From contig CANQKC010000007.1 in the NCBI GenBank assembly GCA_947624305.1, forward strand, positions 22,775-86,774: DNA of 64,000 nucleotides, written 5' to 3'. Numbering within the stretch: position 1 is the stretch's first letter; the number at the start of each line of letters is the position of its first letter. The position numbers were made by a program, and so were the translations under genes. The stretch is from an uncultured Monoglobus sp. Lineage in GTDB: Bacteria > Bacillota > Clostridia > Monoglobales > Monoglobaceae. Of this stretch, positions 27,411-38,700 are shown in pieces. The notes beneath the pieces were generated by a model. It made no database searches and had not been told where the DNA came from. It was given only the letters and a program-made list of their open reading frames with translations.

Positions 27411-29117
27411 ATGATAAATAGATTAGAAATTCCCGAAGATATAACGCCGGAAAATCCGTTGTACGAGGAGTACAACAGTTATAATGAGGTAATTGACATG
27501 TGCGTGAACGCCGGGGCGTACAGCCGCGATCTGCTGATGCGGATAGTGCGCGATAACGAGGACACCGAGTACGGCAAAAAGCACAGCTTCAGCGAGATCC
27601 GTTCCGTGGAGGACTATAAGAAGATGGTTCCCTTCTCGACATACGACGACTACGCGGAGGCGATCGAGCGGATGACGCGCGGTGAGGAAAATCTGATAAC
27701 CGCCTACCCGATCATCCATTACGCCAAGACTTCCGGCAGCGTGGACAACCCCAAAAACATTCCGCTGTCTGACCGCACCATGAAAGCCTACATGAAATAC
27801 TCCTCAAACATTGCACAGTGCGTATATGACAACGGTATACGCAAAATAAAGGGGCGCCCGCCAAAGCGGGGAAAGCAGTTTATAACCTCGGTCGTACATA
27901 TCGATCATGTAAAAAACGGCGCTTTAAAGAGCCCGATATCGTCGGCAGTATTCCTGCAGAAAAAGCCGCTTATGCGCCATGTCCTGCCGTTTCCCGCAGA
28001 AGTGATGTTCCCTGAGGAAAAAATCTTCGACCAAAAGTATCTGCACGCGTTTTACGCTCTCAGAGAGCGCAATATCGTATGTTTGGTAGCGCCGTTTATG
28101 ACCGCCCTCATGGACAGCATGTACTATATTGAGACGAACTGGCGCTCACTGGTTTATGATATAGAAATCGGAAGGCTCGACCCCGCCATGGATATGGACA
28201 AGGATTTCCGCGCGGAGGCGAATAACCGGCTAAAACCCGATCCCGAAAGGGCTGCTGAGCTGAGAGCGATCTTTGAAAAGGGCTTTGACGAGCCCGTTAT
28301 CCCGAAGATCTGGCCGAACTGTGATTACCTTTCGGCGATAGGCGGCGGTGGATTTGCGTCCTACACCCAAAAGATAAAGCGCTACTCGGGCGGCATACCG
28401 ATATATTTTAACAGCTACGCCGCGTCCGAGGGCCCTATATCAAGCTGTTTGGAGATGGGAAAAACAGAGAGCACGGTGATACCGGCGAACGGCTTTTTTG
28501 AGTTTATTCCGGTTGATGACGACAGCGGTGATCCGACCAAAACGCTTGACCTTGACGAGCTTGAGGTCGGACGCGAATATGAGATAATTGTCACCAATCT
28601 CGCGGGCCTTTACCGCTACCGTCTGGGTGATGTGGTCGAAGTCGCGGGCTACGAGGGCCAATCCCCGGAAATTGAGTTCAAATACCGCAAAAACCAGATA
28701 ATCAACATCTCGGGCGAAAAGACAAACGAGGCTGCAGCCGCGTGGGCTGTGCGTGAGTTTGAAAAAGCTACGGGAGAGGCGATCACGGATTTCAGTCTAT
28801 ACGCCGACACCGACGACCTGCCCGGACGCTACGTGTTTTTCATGGAGCCCGAGAAGCACATTCCAAAAGAAAAGCACGCTCATTACCGAGATATATGTGA
28901 GGAAAAGCTGCGCATCGCCAATCCGATATACGACGAGATGCTGGAGGGCAAGCATCAGCTGCCGATGAAGCTACACTTTTTGCAGCAGGAAACGTATTAC
29001 TTGTACCGCGACCTGATGATGCTGAAGGGCATCTCCGAGAACCAGATAAAGCCCGTGCGCTTAATCGACACGCCGAGGAAGGAACGTTTCTTCTTCGGAC
29101 TTATTGACAATGAATAA
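27411..29117 (+). CDS. GH3-family acyl-acid amido synthetase, copy 2
   Basis: 568 residues, the same length as copy 1 and very similar along its whole length, with the same motifs (TSGSVDNPKNIPLSD, YFNSYAASEGPI, YRYRLGDVVEVAGY). Many differences fall between residues about 150 and 200 and near the C-terminus, where substrate selection or the mobile domain might differ; this is inference. GGGAGG precedes the ATG. It is the last gene of the operon. Only a weak stem (CGCGGT / ACCGCG, long loop) follows the stop. Confidence 0.85.
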   Translation: MINRLEIPEDITPENPLYEEYNSYNEVIDMCVNAGAYSRDLLMRIVRDNEDTEYGKKHSFSEIRSVEDYKKMVPFSTYDDYAEAIERMTRGEENLITAYPIIHYAKTSGSVDNPKNIPLSDRTMKAYMKYSSNIAQCVYDNGIRKIKGRPPKRGKQFITSVVHIDHVKNGALKSPISSAVFLQKKPLMRHVLPFPAEVMFPEEKIFDQKYLHAFYALRERNIVCLVAPFMTALMDSMYYIETNWRSLVYDIEIGRLDPAMDMDKDFRAEANNRLKPDPERAAELRAIFEKGFDEPVIPKIWPNCDYLSAIGGGGFASYTQKIKRYSGGIPIYFNSYAASEGPISSCLEMGKTESTVIPANGFFEFIPVDDDSGDPTKTLDLDELEVGREYEIIVTNLAGLYRYRLGDVVEVAGYEGQSPEIEFKYRKNQIINISGEKTNEAAAAWAVREFEKATGEAITDFSLYADTDDLPGRYVFFMEPEKHIPKEKHAHYRDICEEKLRIANPIYDEMLEGKHQLPMKLHFLQQETYYLYRDLMMLKGISENQIKPVRLIDTPRKERFFFGLIDNE

Positions 29118-29162
29118 CGCGGTCCGCCGCCATGACAGGCTGACGCGAACCGCGCAAAAATT

Positions 29163-29912
29163 TTACTCGTAATCCACAACGTTTATCCAGCTCTCGAGGA
29201 ATTCCCTTTCACCGGGCTTGTTCTTCGCGAGCTGCGAGGCCGCGACGATCGGCAGCCACGACTGGACGTACTGCAGCGCAGTGTCCGATTTTTTGCAGAA
29301 CAGCTTGATATATTTTTCGGCCAGCGCGTCCTTTTTCTCAAGCTTAAACAGCAAATATGTCCGCGCGACGTCCTCGGAGGCGTTGCCCTGCGTCGCGTGC
29401 GACCAGTCGAGGATATACGGCGTTCCGTCCTTTGTGATTATCACGTTCGACGGGTTATAATCGCCGTGCAGGACCTTGGTGTGCTTTTTCATACCGTTCA
29501 GGCGGGTGTGCAGCTCGTATCTCGTTGTTGCGTCGAGCGCGCTCTCCGAGATCTTTCTGTTCATCTTGTCGTGTATCTTGTTGAGCAGCGGGCAGGACTT
29601 GTTCTGTATCTCAAGCTGCGTGTCAACGAACAGTTCAAGATACTCGTCCTCTTTGCCGGGGTCCTTTTCCATCAGCGAGGCCAGCGTCTCGCCCTCGATA
29701 AAATCAGTGATGATCGCCCACTTGCCGTCGATCTTGGTGACCTCGCGAATTTTCGGTATGTCTAATCCGGTTTCCTCAATGCGGGCGGTGTTGAGCGCTT
29801 CGTTCAACACGTCCGCTGTTTTGTAACTTTCGGCAAACACCTTGATCGCCGCGTCTCCGTCGCGGTACACGGTTTTGTCGGGTCTTGCCGCGATAACATT
29901 ATTCAGGTTCAT
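29163..29912 (-). CDS. Aminoglycoside-phosphotransferase-like small-molecule kinase
   Basis: 249 residues. The protein-kinase-like fold is seen from AAIKVF (ATP lysine) near residue 25, VLHGDYNPSNVII (catalytic loop) near 153 and PYILDWSHATQG (metal-binding Asp) near 168. It belongs with APH/choline-kinase-like proteins (TIGR02172-like); the substrate is unknown and resistance should not be assumed. It starts 1 bp after the adhE stop with AAAGGAG inside the adhE end, so it is cotranscribed and probably coupled to adhE, an unusual partnership. Confidence 0.82.
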   Translation of the reverse strand: MNLNNVIAARPDKTVYRDGDAAIKVFAESYKTADVLNEALNTARIEETGLDIPKIREVTKIDGKWAIITDFIEGETLASLMEKDPGKEDEYLELFVDTQLEIQNKSCPLLNKIHDKMNRKISESALDATTRYELHTRLNGMKKHTKVLHGDYNPSNVIITKDGTPYILDWSHATQGNASEDVARTYLLFKLEKKDALAEKYIKLFCKKSDTALQYVQSWLPIVAASQLAKNKPGEREFLESWINVVDYE

Positions 29913-29913
29913 C

Positions 29914-32517
29914 TTAATACTCCTTTCCGTAATATGCGCCTTTATACAGTTCCTTGAGCTCGCTCATCAGCGGATAGCGCGGGTTCGCGCCGGTGCACTG
30001 ATCGTCAAACGCCATTTCTGTCATCTCGTCGAGAGTTTCGAGGAATTTGTCCTCATCAACGCCGTAGTCGCGGATAGTTTTCTTTATGCCGACCGCCTCT
30101 TTAAGCTCCTCGATCTTCGCGATGAGCTTTTCAAGCTTCTCCTCGTCGGTCCTGCCGCCCAGGTGCAGGAAGTCGGCGATCTCGGCGTATCTCGCGAGAG
30201 CGTGAGGGTGGTCGTACTGCGGGAAGGTTCCCATCTTCTGCGGAGCCTCGGCCGCGTTGTATCTCATCACGTCGCAGATCAGCAGCGCGTTGGCGACGCC
30301 GTGCGGAATGTGGTGGTACGCGCCCAGCTTGTGCGCCAGAGAGTGGCACACGCCCAGGAACGCGTTGGCGAACGCCATTCCCGCCATGCAGGATGCGTGG
30401 GCCATTTTTTCTCTCGCCTTCGGGTCCGCCGCGCCGTCATTGTAAGCCGCGGGCAGATAATCGAATATCGTCTGTATCGCCTTTAACGCAATTCCGTCGG
30501 TGAACTCGGTCGCCATGACCGAAACATACGCCTCAAGCGCGTGAGTCAGCGCGTCAATTCCCGAGGCGGATGTCAAACCTTTAGGCATGTTCATCATCAG
30601 ATCGGCATCGACTATCGCCATGTCGGGCATAAGCTCATAATCGGCGAGTGGATATTTTATGCCTGTCTTTTCGTCGGTGATGACCGCGAACGGCGTTACC
30701 TCGGAGCCGGTTCCCGCCGAGGTGGGAACGGCGATAAAGTCGGCCTTCTCTCCCATGCGCGGGAAGGTGTAGACGCGCTTTCTGATGTCGATAAAGCGCA
30801 TCGCCATATCCATAAAGTCCGCCTCGGGATGCTCATACAGCACCCACATTATCTTACCCGCGTCCATTGCGGAGCCGCCGCCCAGCGCGATTATCACGTC
30901 GGGCTCAAACGCGCGCATTGCCTCGGCGCCCTCCTTGGCGGACGCGAGAGACGGGTCGGGCGCAACGTTAAAGAACGTGGTGTGCGTTATGCCCATTTCG
31001 TCAAGCTTGTCGGTTATCGCTTTTGAATAGCCGTTTTTGTAAAGGAACTCGTCTGTCACGATGAACGCCTTCTTTTTGTTCATAACGGTTTTAAGCTCCT
31101 CGAGCGCGACCGGCAGACAGCCTTTTTTGATATACACCTTTTCGGGCGTTCTGAACCACAGCATGTTTTCTCTCCTCTCAGCGACAGTCTTTATGTTGAT
31201 AAGATGCTTCACGCCGACGTTTTCTGACACCGAGTTGCCGCCCCATGAGCCGCAGCCCAAAGTCAGCGACGGATTGAGCTTGAAGTTGTAAAGGTCCCCG
31301 ATGCCGCCGTGGGACGAGGGCGTGTTCACAAGTATACGGCAGGTTTTCATTCTCTCGCCGAATTTTTTAAGCTTTTCCTGCTCCGTCACCGTGTTGAGGT
31401 AAACCGAAGACGTGTGGCCGTAGCCGCCGTCGGCTATGAGCTGCTCGGCCTTGTCGAGCGCGTCGTCAAAATCCTTAGACTTGTACATAGCGAGCACAGG
31501 CGACAGCTTTTCATGCGCGAACTCTTCGGACAGGTCGACGCTCTCTACCTCGCCAATCATAACGCGGGTCGCCTCGGGGATCTCGACTCCCGCGAGCCGC
31601 GCGATAGTCACGGGCTTCTGACCCACGATCTTCGCGTTGAGCGCGCCGTTAATGATTATCGTTTTGCGCACCTTGTCGATCTCGTCGGGCTTTAAAAAAT
31701 AGCAGCCGCGGTACTCGAACTCTTTTTTGACCTTTTGGTATATTTTTCTGTCAACGATAACGCTCTGCTCCGAGGCGCATATCATTCCGTTGTCGAACGA
31801 CTTTGAATGAATTATCGAGTTGACCGCGAGCAGAATGTCCGCGCTCTCGTCTATGATCGCGGGAGTGTTTCCCGCGCCCACGCCGATCGCGGGCTTTCCG
31901 GATGAATACGCCGCGCTGACCATTCCGGGGCCGCCCGTGGCCAGAATGCAGTCCGCCTCGCGCATGATGAGGTTCGTCATCTCAAGCGACGGAACGTCGA
32001 TCCAGCCTATGATATTCTCGGGCGCTCCTGCCCTGACCGCCGCCTCAAGCACGATCCTCGCCGCCTCGATCGTTGACTTTTTCGCTCTCGGGTGAGGACT
32101 GATAACTATGCCGTTGCGCGTCTTTAAGGCGATAAGCGTCTTAAAAATTGCGGTGGAGGTGGGGTTTGTCGTGGGAATGACCGCCGCCAGAACTCCGATA
32201 GGCTCGGCTATTTTCTTTATTCCGAACGCCTTGTCCTCCTCGATAACGCCGCATGTCTTTTCGTTTTTGTACTTGTTGTAGATGTACTCCGAGGCGTAGT
32301 TGTTCTTTATCACCTTGTCCTCAACAACGCCCATTCCGGTTTCCTCGACAGCCATCTTCGCGAGCGGTATCCGCGCCATGTTCGCCGCGGTCGCCGCAGC
32401 CTTGAAGATTTTGTCGACCCGCTCCTGAGAGAACGACGCGAACTCGCGCTGCGCCGCCCTTACCTCGCGGAGCCGTTTTTCAAGCGTCTCAACGCTGTCA
32501 ACCAAATACTCTTTCAT
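29914..32517 (-). CDS. adhE: Bifunctional acetaldehyde-CoA/alcohol dehydrogenase
   Basis: 867 residues. The N-terminal half reduces acetyl-CoA to acetaldehyde: PTTNPTSTAI, VGAGNTPAIIDESADI and the catalytic Cys in NGMICASEQSV. The C-terminal half is an iron-dependent alcohol dehydrogenase (GGGSAMDAGKIMW and metal-ligand histidines in ACMAGMAFANAFLGVCHSLA and HHIPHGVANALL). It regenerates NAD+ by making ethanol and assembles into spirosomes in relatives. The ATG at 32517 with AAAGGA is chosen; the open frame 15 codons upstream overlaps an operator. Rex-like sites lie just upstream. Confidence 0.96.
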   Translation of the reverse strand: MKEYLVDSVETLEKRLREVRAAQREFASFSQERVDKIFKAAATAANMARIPLAKMAVEETGMGVVEDKVIKNNYASEYIYNKYKNEKTCGVIEEDKAFGIKKIAEPIGVLAAVIPTTNPTSTAIFKTLIALKTRNGIVISPHPRAKKSTIEAARIVLEAAVRAGAPENIIGWIDVPSLEMTNLIMREADCILATGGPGMVSAAYSSGKPAIGVGAGNTPAIIDESADILLAVNSIIHSKSFDNGMICASEQSVIVDRKIYQKVKKEFEYRGCYFLKPDEIDKVRKTIIINGALNAKIVGQKPVTIARLAGVEIPEATRVMIGEVESVDLSEEFAHEKLSPVLAMYKSKDFDDALDKAEQLIADGGYGHTSSVYLNTVTEQEKLKKFGERMKTCRILVNTPSSHGGIGDLYNFKLNPSLTLGCGSWGGNSVSENVGVKHLINIKTVAERRENMLWFRTPEKVYIKKGCLPVALEELKTVMNKKKAFIVTDEFLYKNGYSKAITDKLDEMGITHTTFFNVAPDPSLASAKEGAEAMRAFEPDVIIALGGGSAMDAGKIMWVLYEHPEADFMDMAMRFIDIRKRVYTFPRMGEKADFIAVPTSAGTGSEVTPFAVITDEKTGIKYPLADYELMPDMAIVDADLMMNMPKGLTSASGIDALTHALEAYVSVMATEFTDGIALKAIQTIFDYLPAAYNDGAADPKAREKMAHASCMAGMAFANAFLGVCHSLAHKLGAYHHIPHGVANALLICDVMRYNAAEAPQKMGTFPQYDHPHALARYAEIADFLHLGGRTDEEKLEKLIAKIEELKEAVGIKKTIRDYGVDEDKFLETLDEMTEMAFDDQCTGANPRYPLMSELKELYKGAYYGKEY

Positions 32518-32544
32518 GCTATCAGTTCCTTTCTGTAATTTTGA

Positions 32545-32562
32545 TTGATAATTATTTAACAA
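32545..32562 (-). promoter_or_regulatory. Rex-like operator, proximal
   Basis: The minus strand reads TTGTTAAATAATTATCAA, matching the Rex consensus TTGTTAA-N4-TTAACAA at all but one arm position. It lies 28 bp upstream of the adhE start. Rex represses adhE when NADH/NAD+ is low in many Firmicutes. Confidence 0.75.
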
Positions 32563-32565
32563 TCT

Positions 32566-32583
32566 ATGTTAAAATAATAACAC
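32566..32583 (-). promoter_or_regulatory. Rex-like operator, distal
   Basis: The minus strand reads GTGTTATTATTTTAACAT, a second inverted repeat with TGTTA/TAACA arms at Rex spacing, 3 bp beyond the first site. Paired sites would give cooperative NADH-responsive control. Confidence 0.65.
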
Positions 32584-32689
32584 ACTATTAAAATATTTAC
32601 AATATTAATATTTTACTAACTTGCGCCCGTTTGTATTCATGATTTTGTTAATTTTTTATCAAAGTCTGTCTGCCCGCTCCAAAAAGCCG

Positions 32690-32727
32690 AAAAAAACCGA
32701 CGCGGAAAACATACTGTTCCGCGTCGG
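32690..32727 (-). terminator. Terminator of the NRPS transcript
   Basis: On the minus strand a CCGACGCGG / CCGCGTCGG stem is followed by seven T residues. A second hairpin (AAGGCGGC / GCCGCCTT, 32729-32750) lies between it and the NRPS stop. Confidence 0.85.
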
Positions 32728-32774
32728 GTAAGGCGGCAAAAGCCGCCTTATTGTGTTTCCAAAATAACACCCGC

Positions 32775-35700
32775 TTATTTTATTTCGGCGGCGTTGTCAA
32801 AAAAGCCGAGGGTAACAAGAGCGTTTACCGCCCTGCTTATGTAATTCTCATCGGTAAGCGGCCATGAAAATCCCAGCTTGTAAAGCGCCTTCACGGTAAA
32901 GTTGTTGACGTTTTCGACCGCCCTGTGTTCAGCGTCATTTGTTCTGTAGGATATAAGGGCCGAAACCTCCATGTTTTTCTCGTCGCTTGACAATATCTCG
33001 TTGAACCGCTTTTCATATTCCTCGTCAGGCTCTTTTTTAATAATTATGCCGTTTTCGCGCATGCCGTCAATAACGTTGTCCATGTGGACAAAATGGGCGT
33101 TATACGCGTGGAACACCGTGAACCGCGAAGGCGTGCCCGCGAGCTTCAATACAGCCGCCGCCGTTGAGTCTATCGGTGAAAACTCGACCTCCCTGTCGAG
33201 CTCCGAGATCGGGAAGCAGCCGAGCACCGCGTAAGCGCGCAGCGTGTTCATAAAGTTGTTGGTTCGGAAATTTGCCTGGAACTCTCCGTCCTTTTCGCGG
33301 CTCATCAAATTTCCGACGCGTATCACCTTGCCTCTGAGGCCCTTGTCCCTGACCGCGGTGAGCACCGCCTTTTCCGCCCTGTGCTTGGTGTTCACATACT
33401 TGTTGTCAAGATCCTGTCCGAATTCAAGCATGCTCTCAGAAAGCTTCACATGCTTTGGAATACTGCCGCCCACGCTCTCGCCGCCAACGCTGACCGTTGA
33501 GATCTGAACCAGGCTCTTGTCAAGCTCAAGGCAGGCCGCTATCAGGTTTTCAACGCCCTCAACATTTACCTTTTCGAGTATGTCGCTGTTTGTGAAATGC
33601 TTTACGCAGGCCGCGCAGTTTATCACGGTGTCAAAGTCGTATCCGCGCAGCTTATCGGTGAGCCCGCCCGAGGTAATGTCGCTGTCTATGACGGTGATGC
33701 AGCTTTCAAACAATTCGTCATAGGTGTCGTCAAAATAAAACATCAGCATCATTTTCACGCGCTCCTCGGCAGTCAGCTTGCCGTTGTTCCGCGCGAGGCA
33801 GAATATTTTTCCCGCGCCGCCGTCGATGAGCTGCTTTAGCACATGCGCGCCCAGAAATCCCGTGGCGCCCGTCACCAGAACGTTTCCTATGTCCGTATAA
33901 GTTATTTCCCCGACATGCTGCGCCGTATTGTATTTCAGAACGTCGCAAAGCGGCTCTTGTTCCTCGTCCGCCGCGGCTTCGGCCACGGTTTTTGTCTCCG
34001 TCGCTTCCGAAGCGTTCACAAGCGCCGCCAGCTTTGCCGGCGTTGTGTTGTCGAAAATATCCTTATAGACAATGGGAATATTTTGAGTCATGCAGCGCAC
34101 GGCAATTTTTGTGGCCAGCAGCGACGTGCCTCCGAGCTCAAAGAAATCGTCGTCGGCGTATACCGTGTCAAGACCGAGCACGGCGGCGAACATATCGCAA
34201 AATGTCTTTTCCGTGTCGTTTGCGGCTTTTCTTCCGTCCGATCTTTTCCGCGCCGTCTGCGGTTCGGGCAGCGCTTTTTTGTCTATCTTGCCGTTTGCCG
34301 TGGAAGGCAGCTCGTCAAGCCGGTTAAACGACGCGGGGATCATATAATCCGTGAGCGTCTTTTTCATTTCAGATTTCAGATACTCAACGTCGGGATCTCC
34401 CTCGGCGGTGTAGTACGCGCATATTCCGTCCTCTTGACCGACCTTTCTGATCACAGCGACAGCCGAGCGTATTCCTTTTATGTTTGTCAGGCACTTTTCG
34501 ATCTCGCCAAGTTCAATCCTCAGTCCGCGGAGCTTGACCTGATTATCCGTTCTGCCGAGGATCACAACGTCTCCGTCCTTTGTGTGACGCGCGTAATCGC
34601 CCGAGCGGTAGAAGCGTTCGCCATCATATTCGATAAAAGCCTTTTCAGTCTGCTCGGGAAGCTTGTTATAGCCTAAGGCGACTCCCAATCCGCCTATAAG
34701 CAGCTCGCCTACAACGCCCGGCGGCAGCTTGTTTCCGTCCATATCCACAATGTACTCGCGGCAGTTCAGGAGCGGTCTGCCGACGGATATTTCATCGGCG
34801 TTTGTAAGATCCTTCGCGTTTGACGCCACAGTGATCTCCGTGGGACCGTAGGCGTTTATAAGTCGAGCGTTCGTCTTTTCGCGCAGGACACTAAGCAGCT
34901 TATCCGAATATTTTTCGCCGCCCGATAAAATCACCTTGCAGTTTTTCATTGCGTCCGCGAATTCGTCAAGCTCCATATATACAAGAAGTCTCGACGGCGT
35001 GGCGATGAACGCGTCCACATTGTTTTCCTTGAAGAAAGCCGCGAGCGACAGAGGATCGTTTATCTGCCCGTCGTCCGCGAAAGCGAGCGTAAGACCGTTG
35101 CAGAGCGCGACAGCCGTCTCCTGCAGCGACATATCAAATGATACTGTTGTGATCGCGCCGTAGCATTTGCAGCACTCGGTTATGCAGCGAACCTGAATAT
35201 TGCGCTCGTCATCGGTAACATAGCCCGCGATAGCGATATGCCTGAGCATAACGCCCTTAGGCTTTCCCGTGGAACCGGAGGTGTAAATAAGATAAGCCAA
35301 ATCATCGGGTGAAATTGCGATATCCGGCTTTTTATCATCTCCGTCCGCTTCAAGCTCCGCTATATCAACCGTATTTTTGTACGCGTCAAGCAAATCGCCG
35401 AAGGTTATCACAAGCTCCGCGCCGCTGTCCTCTATAATGCTTTCTATTCTCTCTTTCGGATATTCGGGACAGGTCGGTATAAACGCGCCGCCCGCCTTTA
35501 ATATACCGAGCATTGCAGCTAAGAATTTTGAGGTTCTGTCCAAAAGTATAATCACGCGGCTGCCGTTTTTAATTCCGCGCTTTAACAGCGCGTTCGCGAT
35601 CACATTCGCGCGTCTGTCCGTTTCGGCGTAAGTAAATTTGCCGTCGCAGGCGATGATCGCCGTCCGGTCGGGGTGGAGCTTTGCCTGATACTCGAATTTT

Positions 35701-38700
35701 TCGTGCAGAAGCTTTATCGGGGGCTCCGCGAAACCCGTGAATGAAAATTCGGCAATCTGTTTCTCGCCCGCCTTATCGAGCATAGATAATTGACGCGCCT
35801 TGCCGTCGGGATTTTCGATGATTTTCTCCGCGACTGTTTTGATCGCGTTCGCAAACGTGTTCATGAGATCGCGGCTGTAAACCGCGTCGTTGTATTGTAC
35901 GTTTACGCACTCTTTGCCGTCGGTTTCTTCGATGAACACGCCCGTGTCGAATTTTACGCGCTCCTCGCCGATAAGCTCTCGTTCGATCAATTTGCCGTCT
36001 ATACGAAGCTCGTCCACGACGCCGAGCTGGTACGCGTACATAATATGCGGCGCGTAGTCGAATTTGCGGCACACCTCTGCATACGGATAAGCCTCGTTCG
36101 CGACCGCGTTTATAAGCAGATCCTTCGCGCGCCCCACAAGCTCCGCTGCCGTTATATCGTCAATTTCAAGACCTATCGGCAGCGTTTTTACAAACATACC
36201 GAGACAGTTTGTGAGTTTCATATCCGAGCGTCCGCTGCTTATCGTGTTGATATACGCGCCGCGGCTGTTGGTATATCTCGACACGACGTAAAGTGTCGCC
36301 GCGAGGAACAGATGCGCGGGAGTCGCGCCGACGCTGCCGCAAAATTCCGTGACGCGCTCCATGTCGATCGGGGCGGAAGCCGTCGCGGTGGAGCCGTTTT
36401 CGGCAAGCCCGCCGCTATCCGGCGTGATTTTAGCCGCGCTCTCGCAATGCGCGAGCATATCGGAAATGTATTTTTCCGACGCTTTGAACTCATCGCCGCC
36501 CATGAAGGCTCTGTCGTTCTTCACATAGTCAAAGTAATCGTATGTTTCGCTCTGTATTTCGCCGCCCTCGAAAACCGTTTTTACCGATTTCAGGAACAGG
36601 TCGAACGACGCGCCGTCAAAAATAATATGGTGGAAATCGGCGAGAAAATGAACAGCCGCTTCCGTTTGGATCACCTCGATCCTGAACAGCCGCGAATTTA
36701 TAAGCTTGAACGGCTTTACAAATCCCGCGCGGTACTTTTTAAGCTCATCCTCGCTCATGTTCTTCACGGGAACCGCATATCCGTCCGCGTCCATGCGCTG
36801 CTGAACAATATCGTCGTCTTTGACCGTGAGCCGCGTGAAGATATACGGATGCGCCGCGAGTACTGTATCTATCGCGTCAGCGAGCTTTTCCGCGCCGAAA
36901 TCGGCGGGGAACCGGAGCATGAATGGGATATTATAGAACGTGTCGTCCGGGCGCTTCATACACTCCGAATACACTCCGTACTGCGTGTACGAAAGCGGCG
37001 CGAACTCCGCTTTTTCAGTTTTATTTTCCGTCAGCGCCTCGGCGGGCTTATCCTTCGCGGTAAGCAAATAGCCGACAATATCGTCCTCTATTGACATCAC
37101 CGTGCAACCCTTCATAAGCGTCTTTATGTCCGCTCCATAGCCGAACGTTTTGTTAAGCTCGACCGCGAGTTTTATAACAGAGAGCGACGTCATGCCGCAG
37201 CGCATAATGTCGGCTGAAACGTCGATCTCGTCCGTGCCGATTATGCCCTTTATTATTTCAAGTATCTTTGTTTCAAGCGCCGTGAGTGAACGTTCGGTCT
37301 TTGCCGTCGGCTCCGCTGAGGCAAAATCAATTTCAGGCAGACTTCTCTTGTCGACCTTGCCGTTTACCGTAAGCGGTACCGCGTCGATCCGCATGATTGC
37401 CTCGGGAACCATATACGGCGGCTTTCTCTCCGCGATAAATTCCTTAAGAGCCGCTATGTCAACCTCGCTGTCCGATACGATATATGCGGCGATATATTTT
37501 CCGCCCGACGCCTTATCCCTCGCCACAACAGTCGCGTCCTTTATTCCCTCAAAATCGCGTATAACGGACTCGACCTCGGTAAGCTCGATGCGGTAGCCGC
37601 GTATTTTAACCATGCCGTCGCGTCTGCCGACGTATGACAGATTGCCGTCGTTCATGAATTTTACTATATCGCCCGTATGGTAAAGCACGTCGCGGTATTT
37701 GCCGCTTTCAAACGGGTTTTTAACGTATACCTTTTCCGTCTGCTCCGGACGGTTCAAATATCCCTCGGACACGAGCGGGCCCGCAACGCACAGCTCGCCG
37801 ACCGCGCCGAACGGCAGCATACGGAGCTGCTTGTCAACGATATAAAGCCGCGCGTTGTCGACGCCTATTCCGATTGGAACAGGGTCGTAATATTTATCCA
37901 TCAGGAACGCCGTTATCAATATAGTGCACTCCGTCGGTCCGTAGCTGTTGTACTGTTTAACACCCGTTCTCGGCTCAAACGGCACAAGCTTTTCGCCGCC
38001 AATGTCCACAACCTTGAGAGCAATATCGTCGATCGAGGTCAAAAACGCTCTGGCGACCTGCGTTGTCAAGGAAATATGGGTAATATCGTTTTGCGCGCAG
38101 TATTCGTTGATCCACATCAAATCGAGCCTGCGCTCCTCGGGGATCACGTACTCCGCCGCGCCCGCGCTCAGATACGGGTAAATGTCCAGCATATGCACGT
38201 CAAAGCTGTAGCTCGCGTGCGCCGCCGTCGAGCTTTTGTCCGTAATATCGTAAACTCTTTGGAACCAATGAATAAAATTGGTAAGATTATGATGCGTCAG
38301 CATACAGCCCTTCGGCGTGCCCGTCGAACCTGATGTATAGAGCAGCACAAACAAATCATCCGGGCCGGGCGAGGGGAGAGGCGCGCCGCCGCTGACGACG
38401 AGAGACGGAATATCCTCCGTTGTTAATATTTCCCCTTCAAAATCGGGTATGAGCGAAAGCAGCTTGCCGTCCGCGATAAGCATTTCAGCCTCCGCGTCCT
38501 TCGTCATAAACCGCAGCCGCTCCGGCGGATGCGTCGGGTCGAGCGGCTCGTACGCCGCGCCCGATTTGAGTATGCCGATCGAGCAGATCGTCATATATTC
38601 GCTGCGCTCGACCATTGACGCTATAACGTCGCCCCTGCCCAGACCTTTTGATCGGATATACCGCGCGATCTTGTCGGTTATCTCATCAAGCTCTTTATAA

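Larger units (their letters stand above)
25612..29117 (+). repeat. Tandem gene duplication (GH3 copies)
   Basis: The two GH3 genes and their leaders are homologous. TTAATTTTTAAA, CCGAAAAT and a GGAGG site precede both start codons, so the duplicated unit includes the ribosome site. The copies have diverged but remain intact. Confidence 0.8.

Noticed and set aside
29163..29912. Antibiotic-resistance aminoglycoside kinase
   Set aside because: It only shares the APH/choline-kinase fold; cotranscription with adhE and lack of resistance-family signatures argue against that label.
35790..37094. 434-codon plus-strand frame inside the NRPS
   Set aside because: It is antisense to C2/T1 domains with intact motifs; no ribosome site or recognisable domain.
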